Of a stretch of DNA of 64,000 nucleotides, positions 33,467-42,185 are shown piece by piece. The stretch is from Flavobacteriales bacterium UBA4110 (GTDB lineage Bacteria > Bacteroidota > Bacteroidia > Flavobacteriales > Weeksellaceae): assembly GCA_002383165.1 (NCBI GenBank), contig DFXK01000011.1, positions 314,312 to 378,311 of the forward strand. The letters run 5' to 3'. Positions within the stretch are counted from its first letter, which is position 1. Every line of letters begins with the position of its first letter. The notes beneath the pieces were generated by a model. The model saw only the letters and a list, made by a program, of their open reading frames with translations, searched no databases and had not been told where the DNA came from. The position numbers and the translations under genes are program-made.

Positions 33467-35326
33467 ATGAAAAAACTGAAATTCTCTTTATTCTCAATTC
33501 TTTTTTCTTTAATCTTATCGGCTCAGCAAAATCCTTATTATCAGCAATATGCCAAGTATAAAATGGATATTGATGTAGATGCTGCCAATTTCACGTATCA
33601 GGGAAAACAGACTTTGGAATACAAAAATAATTCGCCGGATGAGCTGAAAGTCGCTTATTTCCATTTGTATTGGAATGCTTTCAAAGCAGGCTCTATGATG
33701 GATCAGCGTGTGCAGTCTCAAGGTGTGAACGCCGATGGAAGATTAGCAAAAAGAGTCGGAAATACAGTGGTTTCCAGATTGTCAGAGATTCCTAAAAGTG
33801 AAGAAGGTGCACAGAATATCCGTTGGATAAAGCAAAACGGAAAAGATTTGAAATTTGAGATTCAGGGAACAATAATGAAAGTTTTTCTGAATGAATCTAT
33901 AAAACCAAATTCCTCCACAACCTTCACAATGGAATGGGACGCTAATATCCCAATGCAAATCCGAAGAGCTGGAAGAAACAACCGCGAAGGTGTCGATATG
34001 ACAATGACGCAATGGTACCCAAAAATCGCCGAATATGATTATGACGGTTGGGCTGCGTTTGATTATGTTGGAAGAGAGTTCCACGCACCATTTTCGGATT
34101 ATGAAGTGAATATCAAAATCGATAAAGATTATATCATAGGTGCTGGAGGAAATCTGGAAAATCCAACGGAATTAAAAGGTTATGACAGCAATGCAACGAT
34201 AAAACAAGATATTTCTAACAAAGTCACTTGGAAATGGACAGCGAAAAACATTCTGGATTTTGCTTGGGCGGCTGACAGAGATTATTCAGTTGAAAGTTTC
34301 CCGATTTTGGATGGACCAAAAGTTTATTTGGTTTACCAAAAATCTGAAAAGACAAAATATTGGCCGGAAATGAAACCATACATCACAAAATATTACCAAT
34401 TGATGAATGCGACTTTTGGGCGTTACAAATGGCCTAGTTACTCGTTCATTCAAGGTGGAGATGGAGGAATGGAATATGGAATGTGTACAATGATTTTAGG
34501 CGAAGCAAACTCTGTGGAAGGTCTTTCTGGTTTGATGTTCCACGAAGGTGCGCACTCTTGGTTTCAGCAGATGTTGGCAACCAACGAAAGTGTGAGACCT
34601 TGGATGGATGAAGGTTTTACGCAATATGCAGAAGATTTTGTGTCTTACAGATTATTCCCGCCAAAAGAATCTCAACCGAACCCATTTGTGGGCGCGTTGA
34701 AAGCTTATGTTAATTTCTCCAAATCAGGAAAAGAAGAACCTGCAGTTTGGTTAGGTGATCATCACGATAATGGAACGGCTTATACTTATGCAAGTTACAT
34801 CAAAGGAGAGACGTTTTTGGTGGAATTAGGTTACATTGTCGGGGAAGAAAATTTGAGTAAAATTATGCTGAAATATTATGATGAATGGGCAATGAGACAT
34901 CCAACGGAAAGAGACTTTATTCATATTGCGCAAATGGTTTCAGGAATGGATTTGAAATGGTTTCAGCATTATTGGATTAACACGACCAAAACCATCGATT
35001 ACGGCATCAAGAATGTTAAATATGACCCGCAATCAACAACAATTACTTTGGTGAATAAAGGAGGGGTTCCGATGCCGATTGATTTCAGTATTTTGACAAA
35101 AGATAAAAAAGTAATCAATTATAACATTCCATTGAATCTGACCAGAGTTTGGAAAACCAAAGATATTTACGGTAATATTCAGACTTTGCCATTTTGGGCG
35201 TGGACTCAGCAGGAGTATACTTTTACAATTCCTTACACCAAATCTCAGTTGTCTGCAATGGGAATTGATTTTAGCCAGAGATTGGCAGATGTGAATCCAG
35301 AGGATAATTATTTGGAAGTGAAATAA
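33467..35326 (+). CDS. M1-family metallopeptidase, exported
   Basis: Zinc aminopeptidase-like protein of 619 residues with a signal peptide (about 1-19, L-S-A-Q). The gluzincin motif H-E-G-A-H is at 359-363 and the third zinc ligand glutamate is E382 in W-M-D-E-G-F-T. G-G-M-E-Y just before is close to the G-x-M-E-N exopeptidase motif of the family, with Y for N. It lacks the long C-terminal helical domain of PepN. Probably periplasmic or outer-membrane associated peptide degradation. Stands alone with its own promoter. Confidence 0.9.
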   Translation: MKKLKFSLFSILFSLILSAQQNPYYQQYAKYKMDIDVDAANFTYQGKQTLEYKNNSPDELKVAYFHLYWNAFKAGSMMDQRVQSQGVNADGRLAKRVGNTVVSRLSEIPKSEEGAQNIRWIKQNGKDLKFEIQGTIMKVFLNESIKPNSSTTFTMEWDANIPMQIRRAGRNNREGVDMTMTQWYPKIAEYDYDGWAAFDYVGREFHAPFSDYEVNIKIDKDYIIGAGGNLENPTELKGYDSNATIKQDISNKVTWKWTAKNILDFAWAADRDYSVESFPILDGPKVYLVYQKSEKTKYWPEMKPYITKYYQLMNATFGRYKWPSYSFIQGGDGGMEYGMCTMILGEANSVEGLSGLMFHEGAHSWFQQMLATNESVRPWMDEGFTQYAEDFVSYRLFPPKESQPNPFVGALKAYVNFSKSGKEEPAVWLGDHHDNGTAYTYASYIKGETFLVELGYIVGEENLSKIMLKYYDEWAMRHPTERDFIHIAQMVSGMDLKWFQHYWINTTKTIDYGIKNVKYDPQSTTITLVNKGGVPMPIDFSILTKDKKVINYNIPLNLTRVWKTKDIYGNIQTLPFWAWTQQEYTFTIPYTKSQLSAMGIDFSQRLADVNPEDNYLEVK

Positions 35327-35328
35327 GG

Positions 35329-35425
35329 GTCAGAAGAAGGATGTCAGAAGTCAGAAGATTTCAATTCAAAAAATATTATAGTCTATAGGTAAAAAACTTC
35401 CGTCTTCCAGCATCGGACTTCGGAC
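35329..35425 (+). repeat. Heptad inverted repeat between the M1 peptidase and coaX
   Basis: Left arm 35329-35360 has tetrads GAAG/GATG spaced every 7 bases (gtcagaa gaaggat gtcagaa gtcagaa gat); right arm 35396-35425 has cttccgt, cttccag, catcgga, cttcgga. By eye the four-base tetrads pair in every unit while the three bases between them mostly do not. Same unit as the insertion in murG. The loop (35361-35395) is AT-rich without a gene. Confidence 0.75.
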
Positions 35426-35437
35426 AAAAATCAAAAA

Positions 35438-36196
35438 ATGAATTCCATTGTAATCAATATAGGTAATACCAATATCCGCTTCGGTTTGTTTGATGATGAC
35501 AATTGTGACATCTCCTGGGTTATCAATACGAAACCGTACAAGACGACTGACGAATTATTTGTTCAGATTCTGATGCTTTATCAAACATATAAAATCGAGG
35601 TTGAGAAAATTGATAAAGTCATTATTGGTTCTGTAGTTCCACAATTGACGAAAGTGGTAGCGAGTTCGATTAAGAAAATTCATAATAAAATTCCGATAAT
35701 TGTTGATAGAAATACGCCATCTGGAGTGATTCCAAAGTCCAAACAGATGGGGACAGATATCTATGCAAATCTTGTTGCGGCGCATAATCTATATCCGAGA
35801 AATAAAAAAATCATTTTGGATTTTGGAACTGCGCTCACAGCAAGTTGTCTTACAGAGAATGGAGAAACTGTAGGCGTTATAATCGCGCCAGGAATTGTGA
35901 CCTCACTCAATAGTTTGATAAAAGGAACCGCCCAACTACCGGAAATCGAATTGGTAAAGCCGAAATCTGTTTTAGGTTTGGATACGATTACTTGTATGCA
36001 AAGCGGAATGGTTTACGGTTTCCTTGGTATGGTAGAAGGTTTTATAGACAGGATTAATGATGAGGTTAATGATAACTGTTTCGTTATCGCAACCGGCGGT
36101 GTAAGCCATGTTTATAAACCTTTGACCAATAAAATCAATATTGCGGATAAACTTCACACTTTGAAAGGTTTATATTACCTTGGGAAAGACTTATAG
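35438..36196 (+). CDS. coaX: Type III pantothenate kinase
   Basis: First step of coenzyme A synthesis (phosphorylation of pantothenate), type III being the feedback-resistant form with an ASKHA fold. The 252-residue protein has I-N-I-G-N-T-N-I-R-F-G (phosphate-1), D-F-G-T-A-L-T-A-S (phosphate-2) and A-T-G-G-V near the C-terminus. The later coaBC lies elsewhere in the window. Its stop codon is directly adjacent to that of the convergent tadA gene, with no space for a terminator between them. Confidence 0.95.
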   Translation: MNSIVINIGNTNIRFGLFDDDNCDISWVINTKPYKTTDELFVQILMLYQTYKIEVEKIDKVIIGSVVPQLTKVVASSIKKIHNKIPIIVDRNTPSGVIPKSKQMGTDIYANLVAAHNLYPRNKKIILDFGTALTASCLTENGETVGVIIAPGIVTSLNSLIKGTAQLPEIELVKPKSVLGLDTITCMQSGMVYGFLGMVEGFIDRINDEVNDNCFVIATGGVSHVYKPLTNKINIADKLHTLKGLYYLGKDL

Positions 36197-36628
36197 TTAT
36201 CTTTTATTTTTAAAGAAGTCTTTTACGATTGCAGAACATTCATTTTTCAAAACACCTGTCACAACTTCGGTTTTTGGATGAAGAGATAATCCTTTGTTGA
36301 TAAAACCTCTTTGCTCATCTCTAGCGCCAATCACCACTTTCGAAATTTGTGACCATGCCAAAGCTCCGGAACACATCACACAAGGCTCCAAAGTCACATA
36401 TAAAGTACAATTCTGTAAGTATTTCCCACCAAGAAAATTAGCCGCTGAGGTGATGGCCTGCATTTCTGCGTGAGCCGTAACATCGGTAAGTGTTTCTGTA
36501 AGGTTATGAGATCTAGCAATCACTCTATCATTTGAAACAATGACACAGCCAATTGGAACTTCATCTTTTTCCAAAGCGAATTGAGCTTCTTGGAAAGCCA
36601 TCTTCATAAAATATTCGTCTGTGAACAT
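36197..36628 (-). CDS. tadA: Nucleoside deaminase, probable tRNA-specific adenosine deaminase TadA
   Basis: Zinc-dependent deaminase that converts A34 to inosine in tRNA-Arg(ACG). The 143-residue protein has H-A-E at 53-55 (zinc ligand and proton shuttle) and P-C-V-M-C at 82-86 (zinc cysteines), and the TadA-like G-A-R-D-E-Q-R-G. A guanine deaminase of the same fold is less likely on these motifs. It follows the Rrf2 regulator gene by 3 bases and so is probably cotranscribed with it. Confidence 0.9.
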   Translation of the reverse strand: MFTDEYFMKMAFQEAQFALEKDEVPIGCVIVSNDRVIARSHNLTETLTDVTAHAEMQAITSAANFLGGKYLQNCTLYVTLEPCVMCSGALAWSQISKVVIGARDEQRGFINKGLSLHPKTEVVTGVLKNECSAIVKDFFKNKR

Positions 36629-36631
36629 AGT

Positions 36632-37057
36632 TTAGATAGGGAACTTTTCAGATTTCGTCATATCAGCGATGCTTGTATCCAAAATTGGAAGCATACTGTC
36701 ACGAACATTGATTAAAAGTTTTCTGATGCCACAAGTAGCTTCATCTGTGCAGTCCGCACATTTTTCATAAAAATTGAGTGATGCGCAAGGTAACATTGCA
36801 ACAGGTCCGTCTACAATTCTAATCACATCCAGAACTTTGATGTCAGCAGGATCTTTCATAAAAGTATAGCCACCTTCAGCACCTCTTTCGCTTTTGAGAA
36901 TTTTGTTTTGCTTAAGTTCGCGCAGGATTTGTTCCAAAAATTTGAGCGGAATACGTTCGTTCTCCGATATTTTTTTAGCGGAAAATAATGAAGCATTGTT
37001 CGTCCTGTTAAGGAAAAGCAAAGTTTTAATCGCGTATTTGACTCTTTTTGAAAGCAT
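36632..37057 (-). CDS. Rrf2-family transcriptional regulator
   Basis: A 141-residue regulator with an N-terminal winged helix (Y-A-I-K-T-L-L-F-L; I-P-L-K-F-L-E-Q-I-L-R-E-L; G-A-E-G-G-Y) and four cysteines at about 91, 100, 103 and 109, in the place where IscR-type members bind an Fe-S cluster. It probably senses iron-sulfur or redox state. Targets cannot be told from here; the gene is directly upstream of tadA, and SufT and SufE genes are elsewhere in the window. Confidence 0.88.
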   Translation of the reverse strand: MLSKRVKYAIKTLLFLNRTNNASLFSAKKISENERIPLKFLEQILRELKQNKILKSERGAEGGYTFMKDPADIKVLDVIRIVDGPVAMLPCASLNFYEKCADCTDEATCGIRKLLINVRDSMLPILDTSIADMTKSEKFPI

Positions 37058-37109
37058 TTTGTAAAAATAATCAAAATTTTATATTTTGAAAATAATATTT
37101 GATACCAAC

Positions 37110-37141
37110 AAAAAACCGCTCCTAATAGAAGAAGCGGTTTT
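37110..37141 (-). terminator. Intrinsic terminator after the SGNH gene (minus strand)
   Basis: A 9-bp stem (aaaaccgct / agcggtttt, arms 37112-37120 and 37133-37141) with an A run on the plus side that becomes the U run on the minus strand. Confidence 0.8.
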
Positions 37142-37162
37142 GTATTTTATAATTTATACATC

Positions 37163-38695
37163 CTATTTAGGAAAAGTGACTCCAGAGTAGGAATTGGGAT
37201 TCACCATAGGTAAATTGGATTTGTACTTGTAGTTAATAGCTTTCAGGAATTCGTTAGCTACTACTGCATATCCACGTCCCGTAAGGTGTACGCCGTCTAA
37301 TGAAAATGTACCTCCTGTTACAAATTTAGCAGAATATTTTACCCCGTCAAACTGGATTCCAGACGCAGAATTAAGCTCAACCATTTTGGCATTAGCATTA
37401 ACAAAAGCTAAACCATAGGCTGTCGCCAATGCAGAGATTTGAGAATTGTACGCATCGATAGCTGTTTTAACGCTTGCTGCTTCTGTTTTAGTTAATACAT
37501 ATTGATTTTCCAATGGATAAGATACTCCATTAACATTGATAGAAGCAGGCGCACTGGCATTGGTTGTTGCAATTACAGAACTTGCAGTAAGTAATACATA
37601 ATCTTCTGCTGTAGCTTGTCTTGCTTGTCCATAGATTTGCCCGAATGCCGCCGCCGTTGCCGCACCTAAAGATGGTGTTAATGCGGCTGTCAATTGTGCA
37701 GAAAGATTGGTAAGAGATACGTCTTTAATAAGCACAGGGTTAGATGCTGTGGAAGATAGCAAATTGATTCTGTCTCCAGCTCCAAATGCTGTCAATGCCT
37801 GTTTAAGAGGTCCATATAAACTTGCATTAAGCACAGTGATATTTGAACCTAATTTTTGTGGTGTTAAAGGGTTGTAAGGCACTGTTGTGAAATAAGGAAT
37901 AGAGGTTACATAAGGGATATTGGCAATCACTCCTTTTGTAGAACCTGCAGCCTTTAGGGTTTCCAATACCGTTTTGATTGCACCTGCTACTACATTCGGG
38001 TCCGAGATATCATTGGATCCATAGCTTGCAGGATTTGTATTTCCTTTTTGATCTGTTCCTAATCCGCCACTTGATGCATAGCTTAATACATCATTGTTTC
38101 CTATCCAAAGAGAGAAGAATGTAGGTTTTTGTGCAGCAGCATCACCTGCAACTGTTGACGTGGCACTGGTTGCAAATCTTACATAATAAGGATTAGCCGT
38201 TCCCAAAGTGATTCCAGAAAGGTTCCCATATCCGGGAGCAATCAAATGGAAAGATTTTGCGCCAGGAACTCCCATATTATTAATAGTTCCGGATAATTTT
38301 TTTGTAACATCTGTTGTTGGCGTTGCCGCTACGTTTTTCAGAACCGGACTTCCGTTAGAGAATGATTCTATATAAAGTTTTGTAGCTTGTATCACGGTGG
38401 TTCCTAAGATCATTCCGCCGTTGTTGTCACTCATTAAAGGTTGTACAAACTCTCCGCCGCCTGCTCTTTTCATTTGCTGCGCAATGATATTAGGATAAGA
38501 CTCATTTTGTCCATCGATATAAAGCGCATTGTCCCGGAATCCGGATGTCAAAGAGTTTCCTAAAGCAATATATTTAGAAAAATTAGCTTCGCCAGATGTT
38601 ACCACCACATCTTCGGTACTGTTTTCAAAATCATGCTGACAGCTAACCGTGAAAAGCAAAGCCGCAGCTACTGTTGATATATATAATTTTTTCAT
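37163..38695 (-). CDS. SGNH/GDSL hydrolase-like lipoprotein
   Basis: A 510-residue lipoprotein; signal peptide with lipobox T-V-S-C (cysteine 19). Block I is L-G-N-S-L-T-S-G at about 45-52, with N in place of the D of the GDSL text but the serine (48) kept. G-N-N-D-V is block III, and D-G-V-H-L-T-G-R-G near the C-terminus gives the Asp and His. An insert of some 200 residues in the middle is Ala/Thr/Ser rich. Likely an esterase or lipase on the outer membrane. It is cotranscribed with the porin gene upstream (20 bases apart), so the two may handle a shared lipid substrate (inference). Confidence 0.85.
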   Translation of the reverse strand: MKKLYISTVAAALLFTVSCQHDFENSTEDVVVTSGEANFSKYIALGNSLTSGFRDNALYIDGQNESYPNIIAQQMKRAGGGEFVQPLMSDNNGGMILGTTVIQATKLYIESFSNGSPVLKNVAATPTTDVTKKLSGTINNMGVPGAKSFHLIAPGYGNLSGITLGTANPYYVRFATSATSTVAGDAAAQKPTFFSLWIGNNDVLSYASSGGLGTDQKGNTNPASYGSNDISDPNVVAGAIKTVLETLKAAGSTKGVIANIPYVTSIPYFTTVPYNPLTPQKLGSNITVLNASLYGPLKQALTAFGAGDRINLLSSTASNPVLIKDVSLTNLSAQLTAALTPSLGAATAAAFGQIYGQARQATAEDYVLLTASSVIATTNASAPASINVNGVSYPLENQYVLTKTEAASVKTAIDAYNSQISALATAYGLAFVNANAKMVELNSASGIQFDGVKYSAKFVTGGTFSLDGVHLTGRGYAVVANEFLKAINYKYKSNLPMVNPNSYSGVTFPK

Positions 38696-38714
38696 AATTA
38701 ATTCAAATCAAATA

Positions 38715-39941
38715 TTAGAATGCGTTATAAGATAATCCAAGACCAAAATAGAATACATCAGCCTTTGCCTGCCCCGCAAAACTCAGGTTAGGATTGTTAA
38801 ATGTTCTGCTCTTTGGCATTGCGTACGCTCCGGAAAGATCTACTCCAAGTTTGTTGAACTTAAATCCTACACCACCTGTTATAACATAATTGTCAAAAGA
38901 AGGTGTTTCAGGGATAAAATCTTTGTCTGCATAAGGTGACTGATCATAGTACCAACCCAATCTACCGAAAATCATATCGTTAAACGCATACTGTGTTCCG
39001 ATACGCACACTGGATGTATTCTTAAAGTTTTTAGGTGAAACAGAAACAGTTGGATCATTTGCCTGATTTCCTGCTGCAACTGTACTGAAGTCAAGTGTCA
39101 GCTTGCTGTATCTTTCCCAGCCGTGGTAATTATAGTCCGCAGAAATTAACCATTTAGGTGTAACCTTGTATGTAACACCAATAGTGTATTCGTCCACAAG
39201 AGGAAGTGTAGCCTTGAAATTGTCCGAACCACCATTAAAATTAGGTAGCAGAGAAGATGGCACCGTAAAAGTTGCTTTACCTTCTTTTGCCTTCATATCT
39301 ACTGGTGATCTGTATGCTAAGCTGACGTCCAAATTGTTATTTGGCTGGAAATAAAAACCAAAACCGAAACCGTGTCCTGAAGCGGTGTCATCTAAAAGAT
39401 TGAGCTGACCGCCGTATTGAGTCAGAGCTTTTGTCCAGTCCACTTTTCCTTTGGCATAGATGTAACTTGCTCCAAAAGAAGCCCAAGGTGCCAGTTTAAC
39501 TGAAATCATCGGTTGGAAGAAATAACTTTTCAGTTCCAGTTTCTGAACTATTTCTTTCCCTTCCCAAGCGCTTGGCCACTCTATGGTGCTTCCGAAAGGT
39601 GTCGAAAAACTAAAACCAACGGAAACATTATCCATCATCTTATAAGCAATTGCTGCATAAATCGGTGTTCCCAGCGGGTTATCGGTTTCAGTCTGTTGCA
39701 ATGTGCTGGTATTTTGGTAAGTAATTTTATTAGAAACACCAAACCCTCCTGCAGCAACACTAAGCTTTGCCGGGATAAAAGAAATACCGGCAGGATTGAA
39801 GAATGCAACACTCGCATCCTCTGCGTGTGCGCTGGTATGTGCCATTGCCAGCTGCTTAACACCCTGAAGAGACACTCGGAAACCTCCTGCGTAAGCCATC
39901 ATACCGGCAGCCATTGCCATGGATACTAAAATTTTTCTCAT
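38715..39941 (-). CDS. OmpP1/FadL/TodX-family outer membrane transporter
   Basis: A 408-residue beta-barrel protein with signal peptide (about 1-18, A-Y-A-G-G-F). The N-terminal hatch is recognisable as A-M-A-H-T-S-A-H-A-E-D-A-S-V-A-F-F-N-P-A-G, typical of FadL-type transporters of hydrophobic compounds, and the C-terminus ends with aromatic F. First gene of a two-gene unit with the SGNH lipoprotein: uptake of a lipid or aromatic substrate with cleavage by the partner is plausible. Confidence 0.9.
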   Translation of the reverse strand: MRKILVSMAMAAGMMAYAGGFRVSLQGVKQLAMAHTSAHAEDASVAFFNPAGISFIPAKLSVAAGGFGVSNKITYQNTSTLQQTETDNPLGTPIYAAIAYKMMDNVSVGFSFSTPFGSTIEWPSAWEGKEIVQKLELKSYFFQPMISVKLAPWASFGASYIYAKGKVDWTKALTQYGGQLNLLDDTASGHGFGFGFYFQPNNNLDVSLAYRSPVDMKAKEGKATFTVPSSLLPNFNGGSDNFKATLPLVDEYTIGVTYKVTPKWLISADYNYHGWERYSKLTLDFSTVAAGNQANDPTVSVSPKNFKNTSSVRIGTQYAFNDMIFGRLGWYYDQSPYADKDFIPETPSFDNYVITGGVGFKFNKLGVDLSGAYAMPKSRTFNNPNLSFAGQAKADVFYFGLGLSYNAF

Positions 39942-39960
39942 ATAATTATTATTAATGTTC

Positions 39961-39968
39961 CAAATTTA
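39961..39968 (-). promoter_or_regulatory. -7 promoter element of the OmpP1-SGNH unit
   Basis: On the minus strand taaatttg matches TAnnTTTG, 20 bases upstream of the ATG. The rest of the 39942-40317 gap is very AT-rich (poly-A/T tracts) and shows no gene, only this and the ricT promoter at its other end. Confidence 0.5.
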
Positions 39969-40287
39969 TAATTATTTTAATAATAACTATAAAAATTATT
40001 AAAAAAAGTTAAACATTGCTATTCTGTGAATAATTGTTTAGTTTTAGGTGATTACAAAAATGTTAGAAATCAGTTGTTTATGATGTTTTTAAGCGAGTGA
40101 TTATTTTTAGTTTAATTTTAAACGTTATGATGCAAACCATAATAAAGAGGCAAATTGTTATTTATGTAATAGTTATTCAAATGCTTGTTTTATTGTTATA
40201 TTATCAATATTAACACTGTATTAACTTAAAATTAACAAAAAAGTTTTTTTTAAAAATATATTCGGTAAGCTTAAATAAAAATTATAT

Positions 40288-40295
40288 TAACTTTG
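40288..40295 (+). promoter_or_regulatory. -7 promoter element of the ricT operon
   Basis: taactttg matches TAnnTTTG, 23 bases before the ATG. No clear -33. Confidence 0.5.
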
Positions 40296-40317
40296 CAATT
40301 ATTAAAATAAAATAAAT

Positions 40318-41724
40318 ATGAGTTGTGGATGTAAAACATCCGGCGATTCTTCCCATTCCTGCGGTACCAAGAGTGCCAACGGATGCAGTAGTGTAGATAC
40401 CTGTGGTAATAGTTATAAATTAAGTGTTTTTGACTGGCTTTCAGACATCAGTCCATCCGGATCGAAAGTTTCGGAATATGTTGAAGTCCGTTTTAAAAAT
40501 GACCGCAAATTTTATTATAAAAATGTAAATAATCTGCCATTACATATTGGTAGTATCATTGCTGTAGAATCTAGCCCGGGACACGATATTGGTGTCGTGA
40601 GCCTTGCCGGAGAACTGGTAAAAATCCAGATGAAAAAAAAGAATTTTCCTGAAGATCATTCCCTGAAAGTTTATCGATTAGCGAATCAGAAAGATATAGA
40701 AACCTGGCAGGAATTAAGAAAAAAGGAAAATAATATCAAAATTGATGCGCGCAAAATTGCTTATGGACTGAATCTGGAAATGAAAATTACAGATGTCGAG
40801 TATCAGGGCGATGGGTCAAAGATCACTTTTTATTATACTGCGGATAGCAGAGTAGATTTCCGTCAGCTTATCAAAGAGTACGCAGGAATATTCCGTACAA
40901 AAATTGATATGAAACAGATCGGATTTCGTCAGGAATCTGCAAAAGTAGGCGGCATTGGTTCGTGCGGTAGAGAGCTGTGCTGTTCCACGTGGCTTACGGA
41001 TTTTCGTTCTGTGAATACAAATGCGGCTAGATACCAGCAGCTGAGTATCAATCCTCAAAAATTAGCAGGACAATGCGGAAAGCTAAAATGCTGTCTTAAC
41101 TATGAACTTGATAGTTATCTGGATGTACTCAGAGATTTTCCGTCATCCAGCACGGTTTTGCAAACTGAAAAAGGAAAAGCATTTTGTATAAAGATTGACG
41201 TCTTCAAAAAGAAAATGTGGTTTGCTTATGTAGAGAATTCTATGGCTTGGTATGATCTGGATATTTACGAGGTCAAGAAGCTTATTTCTATCAATAAAAA
41301 AGGTGAAAAAGCACCAGCATTGGAAGATCTGAAAGTGATTGAAAACAAAATGGTGACTTCTGATTTGATTCAGGAAAACAGCGTAGATCGTTTTGAGAAG
41401 AAAAACAGAAGGCCCAATAAGTATAATAAGGACAGAAACAGGGAGAAGGGACCAAAGCAGACTGATGATAAAGGACAGAACGAGAACAGAAGTAATGTTC
41501 CGTCGAAGCCGCAAAATAACCGTCAGCAAAAGCAGCAAAATGACAGAAACCGTTCTAATGAACAAAAAACTGCTCAGAATAATAATGCTGCTGCAAAAAC
41601 TGTAGAAAATAAAAATCCAAATCAGAACCAGAATCCAAATCAGAAAACGGAAAATAAAAGTCATAAAAAACCGTTCAAAAAAGCGATAAAGAAAATGCCG
41701 CCTAAAAATGAAGGTAATGCTTAG
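40318..41724 (+). CDS. ricT: PSP1-domain protein, RicT-like
   Basis: A 468-residue protein with a PSP1 domain (about 45-275). In Bacillus, RicT (YaaT) forms a Fe-S containing complex with RicA and RicF that stimulates RNase Y; the role here is by homology. The domain shows R-Q-E-S-A-K-V-G-G-I-G-S-C-G-R-E-L-C-C-S-T-W in two pieces and G-Q-C-G-K-L-K-C-C-L-N-Y, with several conserved cysteines. Odd features: a Cys-rich N-terminus (five cysteines in the first 30 residues, beginning C-G-C) and a disordered, Asn/Gln/Lys-rich basic C-terminal tail of about 110 residues. It overlaps the next gene, gldH. Confidence 0.88.
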   Translation: MSCGCKTSGDSSHSCGTKSANGCSSVDTCGNSYKLSVFDWLSDISPSGSKVSEYVEVRFKNDRKFYYKNVNNLPLHIGSIIAVESSPGHDIGVVSLAGELVKIQMKKKNFPEDHSLKVYRLANQKDIETWQELRKKENNIKIDARKIAYGLNLEMKITDVEYQGDGSKITFYYTADSRVDFRQLIKEYAGIFRTKIDMKQIGFRQESAKVGGIGSCGRELCCSTWLTDFRSVNTNAARYQQLSINPQKLAGQCGKLKCCLNYELDSYLDVLRDFPSSSTVLQTEKGKAFCIKIDVFKKKMWFAYVENSMAWYDLDIYEVKKLISINKKGEKAPALEDLKVIENKMVTSDLIQENSVDRFEKKNRRPNKYNKDRNREKGPKQTDDKGQNENRSNVPSKPQNNRQQKQQNDRNRSNEQKTAQNNNAAAKTVENKNPNQNQNPNQKTENKSHKKPFKKAIKKMPPKNEGNA

Positions 41725-42178
41725 AATAACTGCTGTTTTAATGTTTCTATTATCATTGGTTTCCTGTACAAACGCTAATGAGACTACTTTCGTAAACGAC
41801 GTAGATAGTAAATGGGATAAAAAGAAAATTCAGGATTTTGATTTTAATATCAACGATTTTCAGAATCAGAAAAATCTTATTTTTATAATTAGAAATAACA
41901 ATGATTATCCGTACAGCAATATACGTCTGATAGCTAGCATAGAGCATAATAAAAAAGTGATTTCTAAGGATACGCTTAACTATGTCCTCGCCAGGCCAAA
42001 CGGAGAGTGGCTGGGAACTGGTTTTGGAGAAACTAAAGAAGCATTATTTCAATATAAGCTCAATTACAGGTTTCCTCAGAATGGAAAATATTCGTTAAAA
42101 GTAACTCAGGCTATGAGACGCAATGTTTTACCGGGAATAGAGGACCTAGGAATTAAAATTCAAAATGTAAAGCCTTAA
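41708..42178 (+). CDS. gldH: Gliding motility lipoprotein GldH
   Basis: Lipoprotein needed for gliding motility in Flavobacterium. The 156-residue protein has a signal peptide with lipobox L-V-S-C (about residue 20) and a mature part with N-x-N-D-Y-P-Y-S-N-I and W-L-G-T-G-F-G-E, the typical GldH text. An ATG at 41717 in the same frame also gives a signal peptide. It overlaps the end of ricT by 17 bases and is 8 bases before the PBP1A gene, the usual order ricT-gldH-PBP1A in this group. Confidence 0.88.
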   Translation: MKVMLRITAVLMFLLSLVSCTNANETTFVNDVDSKWDKKKIQDFDFNINDFQNQKNLIFIIRNNNDYPYSNIRLIASIEHNKKVISKDTLNYVLARPNGEWLGTGFGETKEALFQYKLNYRFPQNGKYSLKVTQAMRRNVLPGIEDLGIKIQNVKP

Positions 42179-42185
42179 TTCATCA

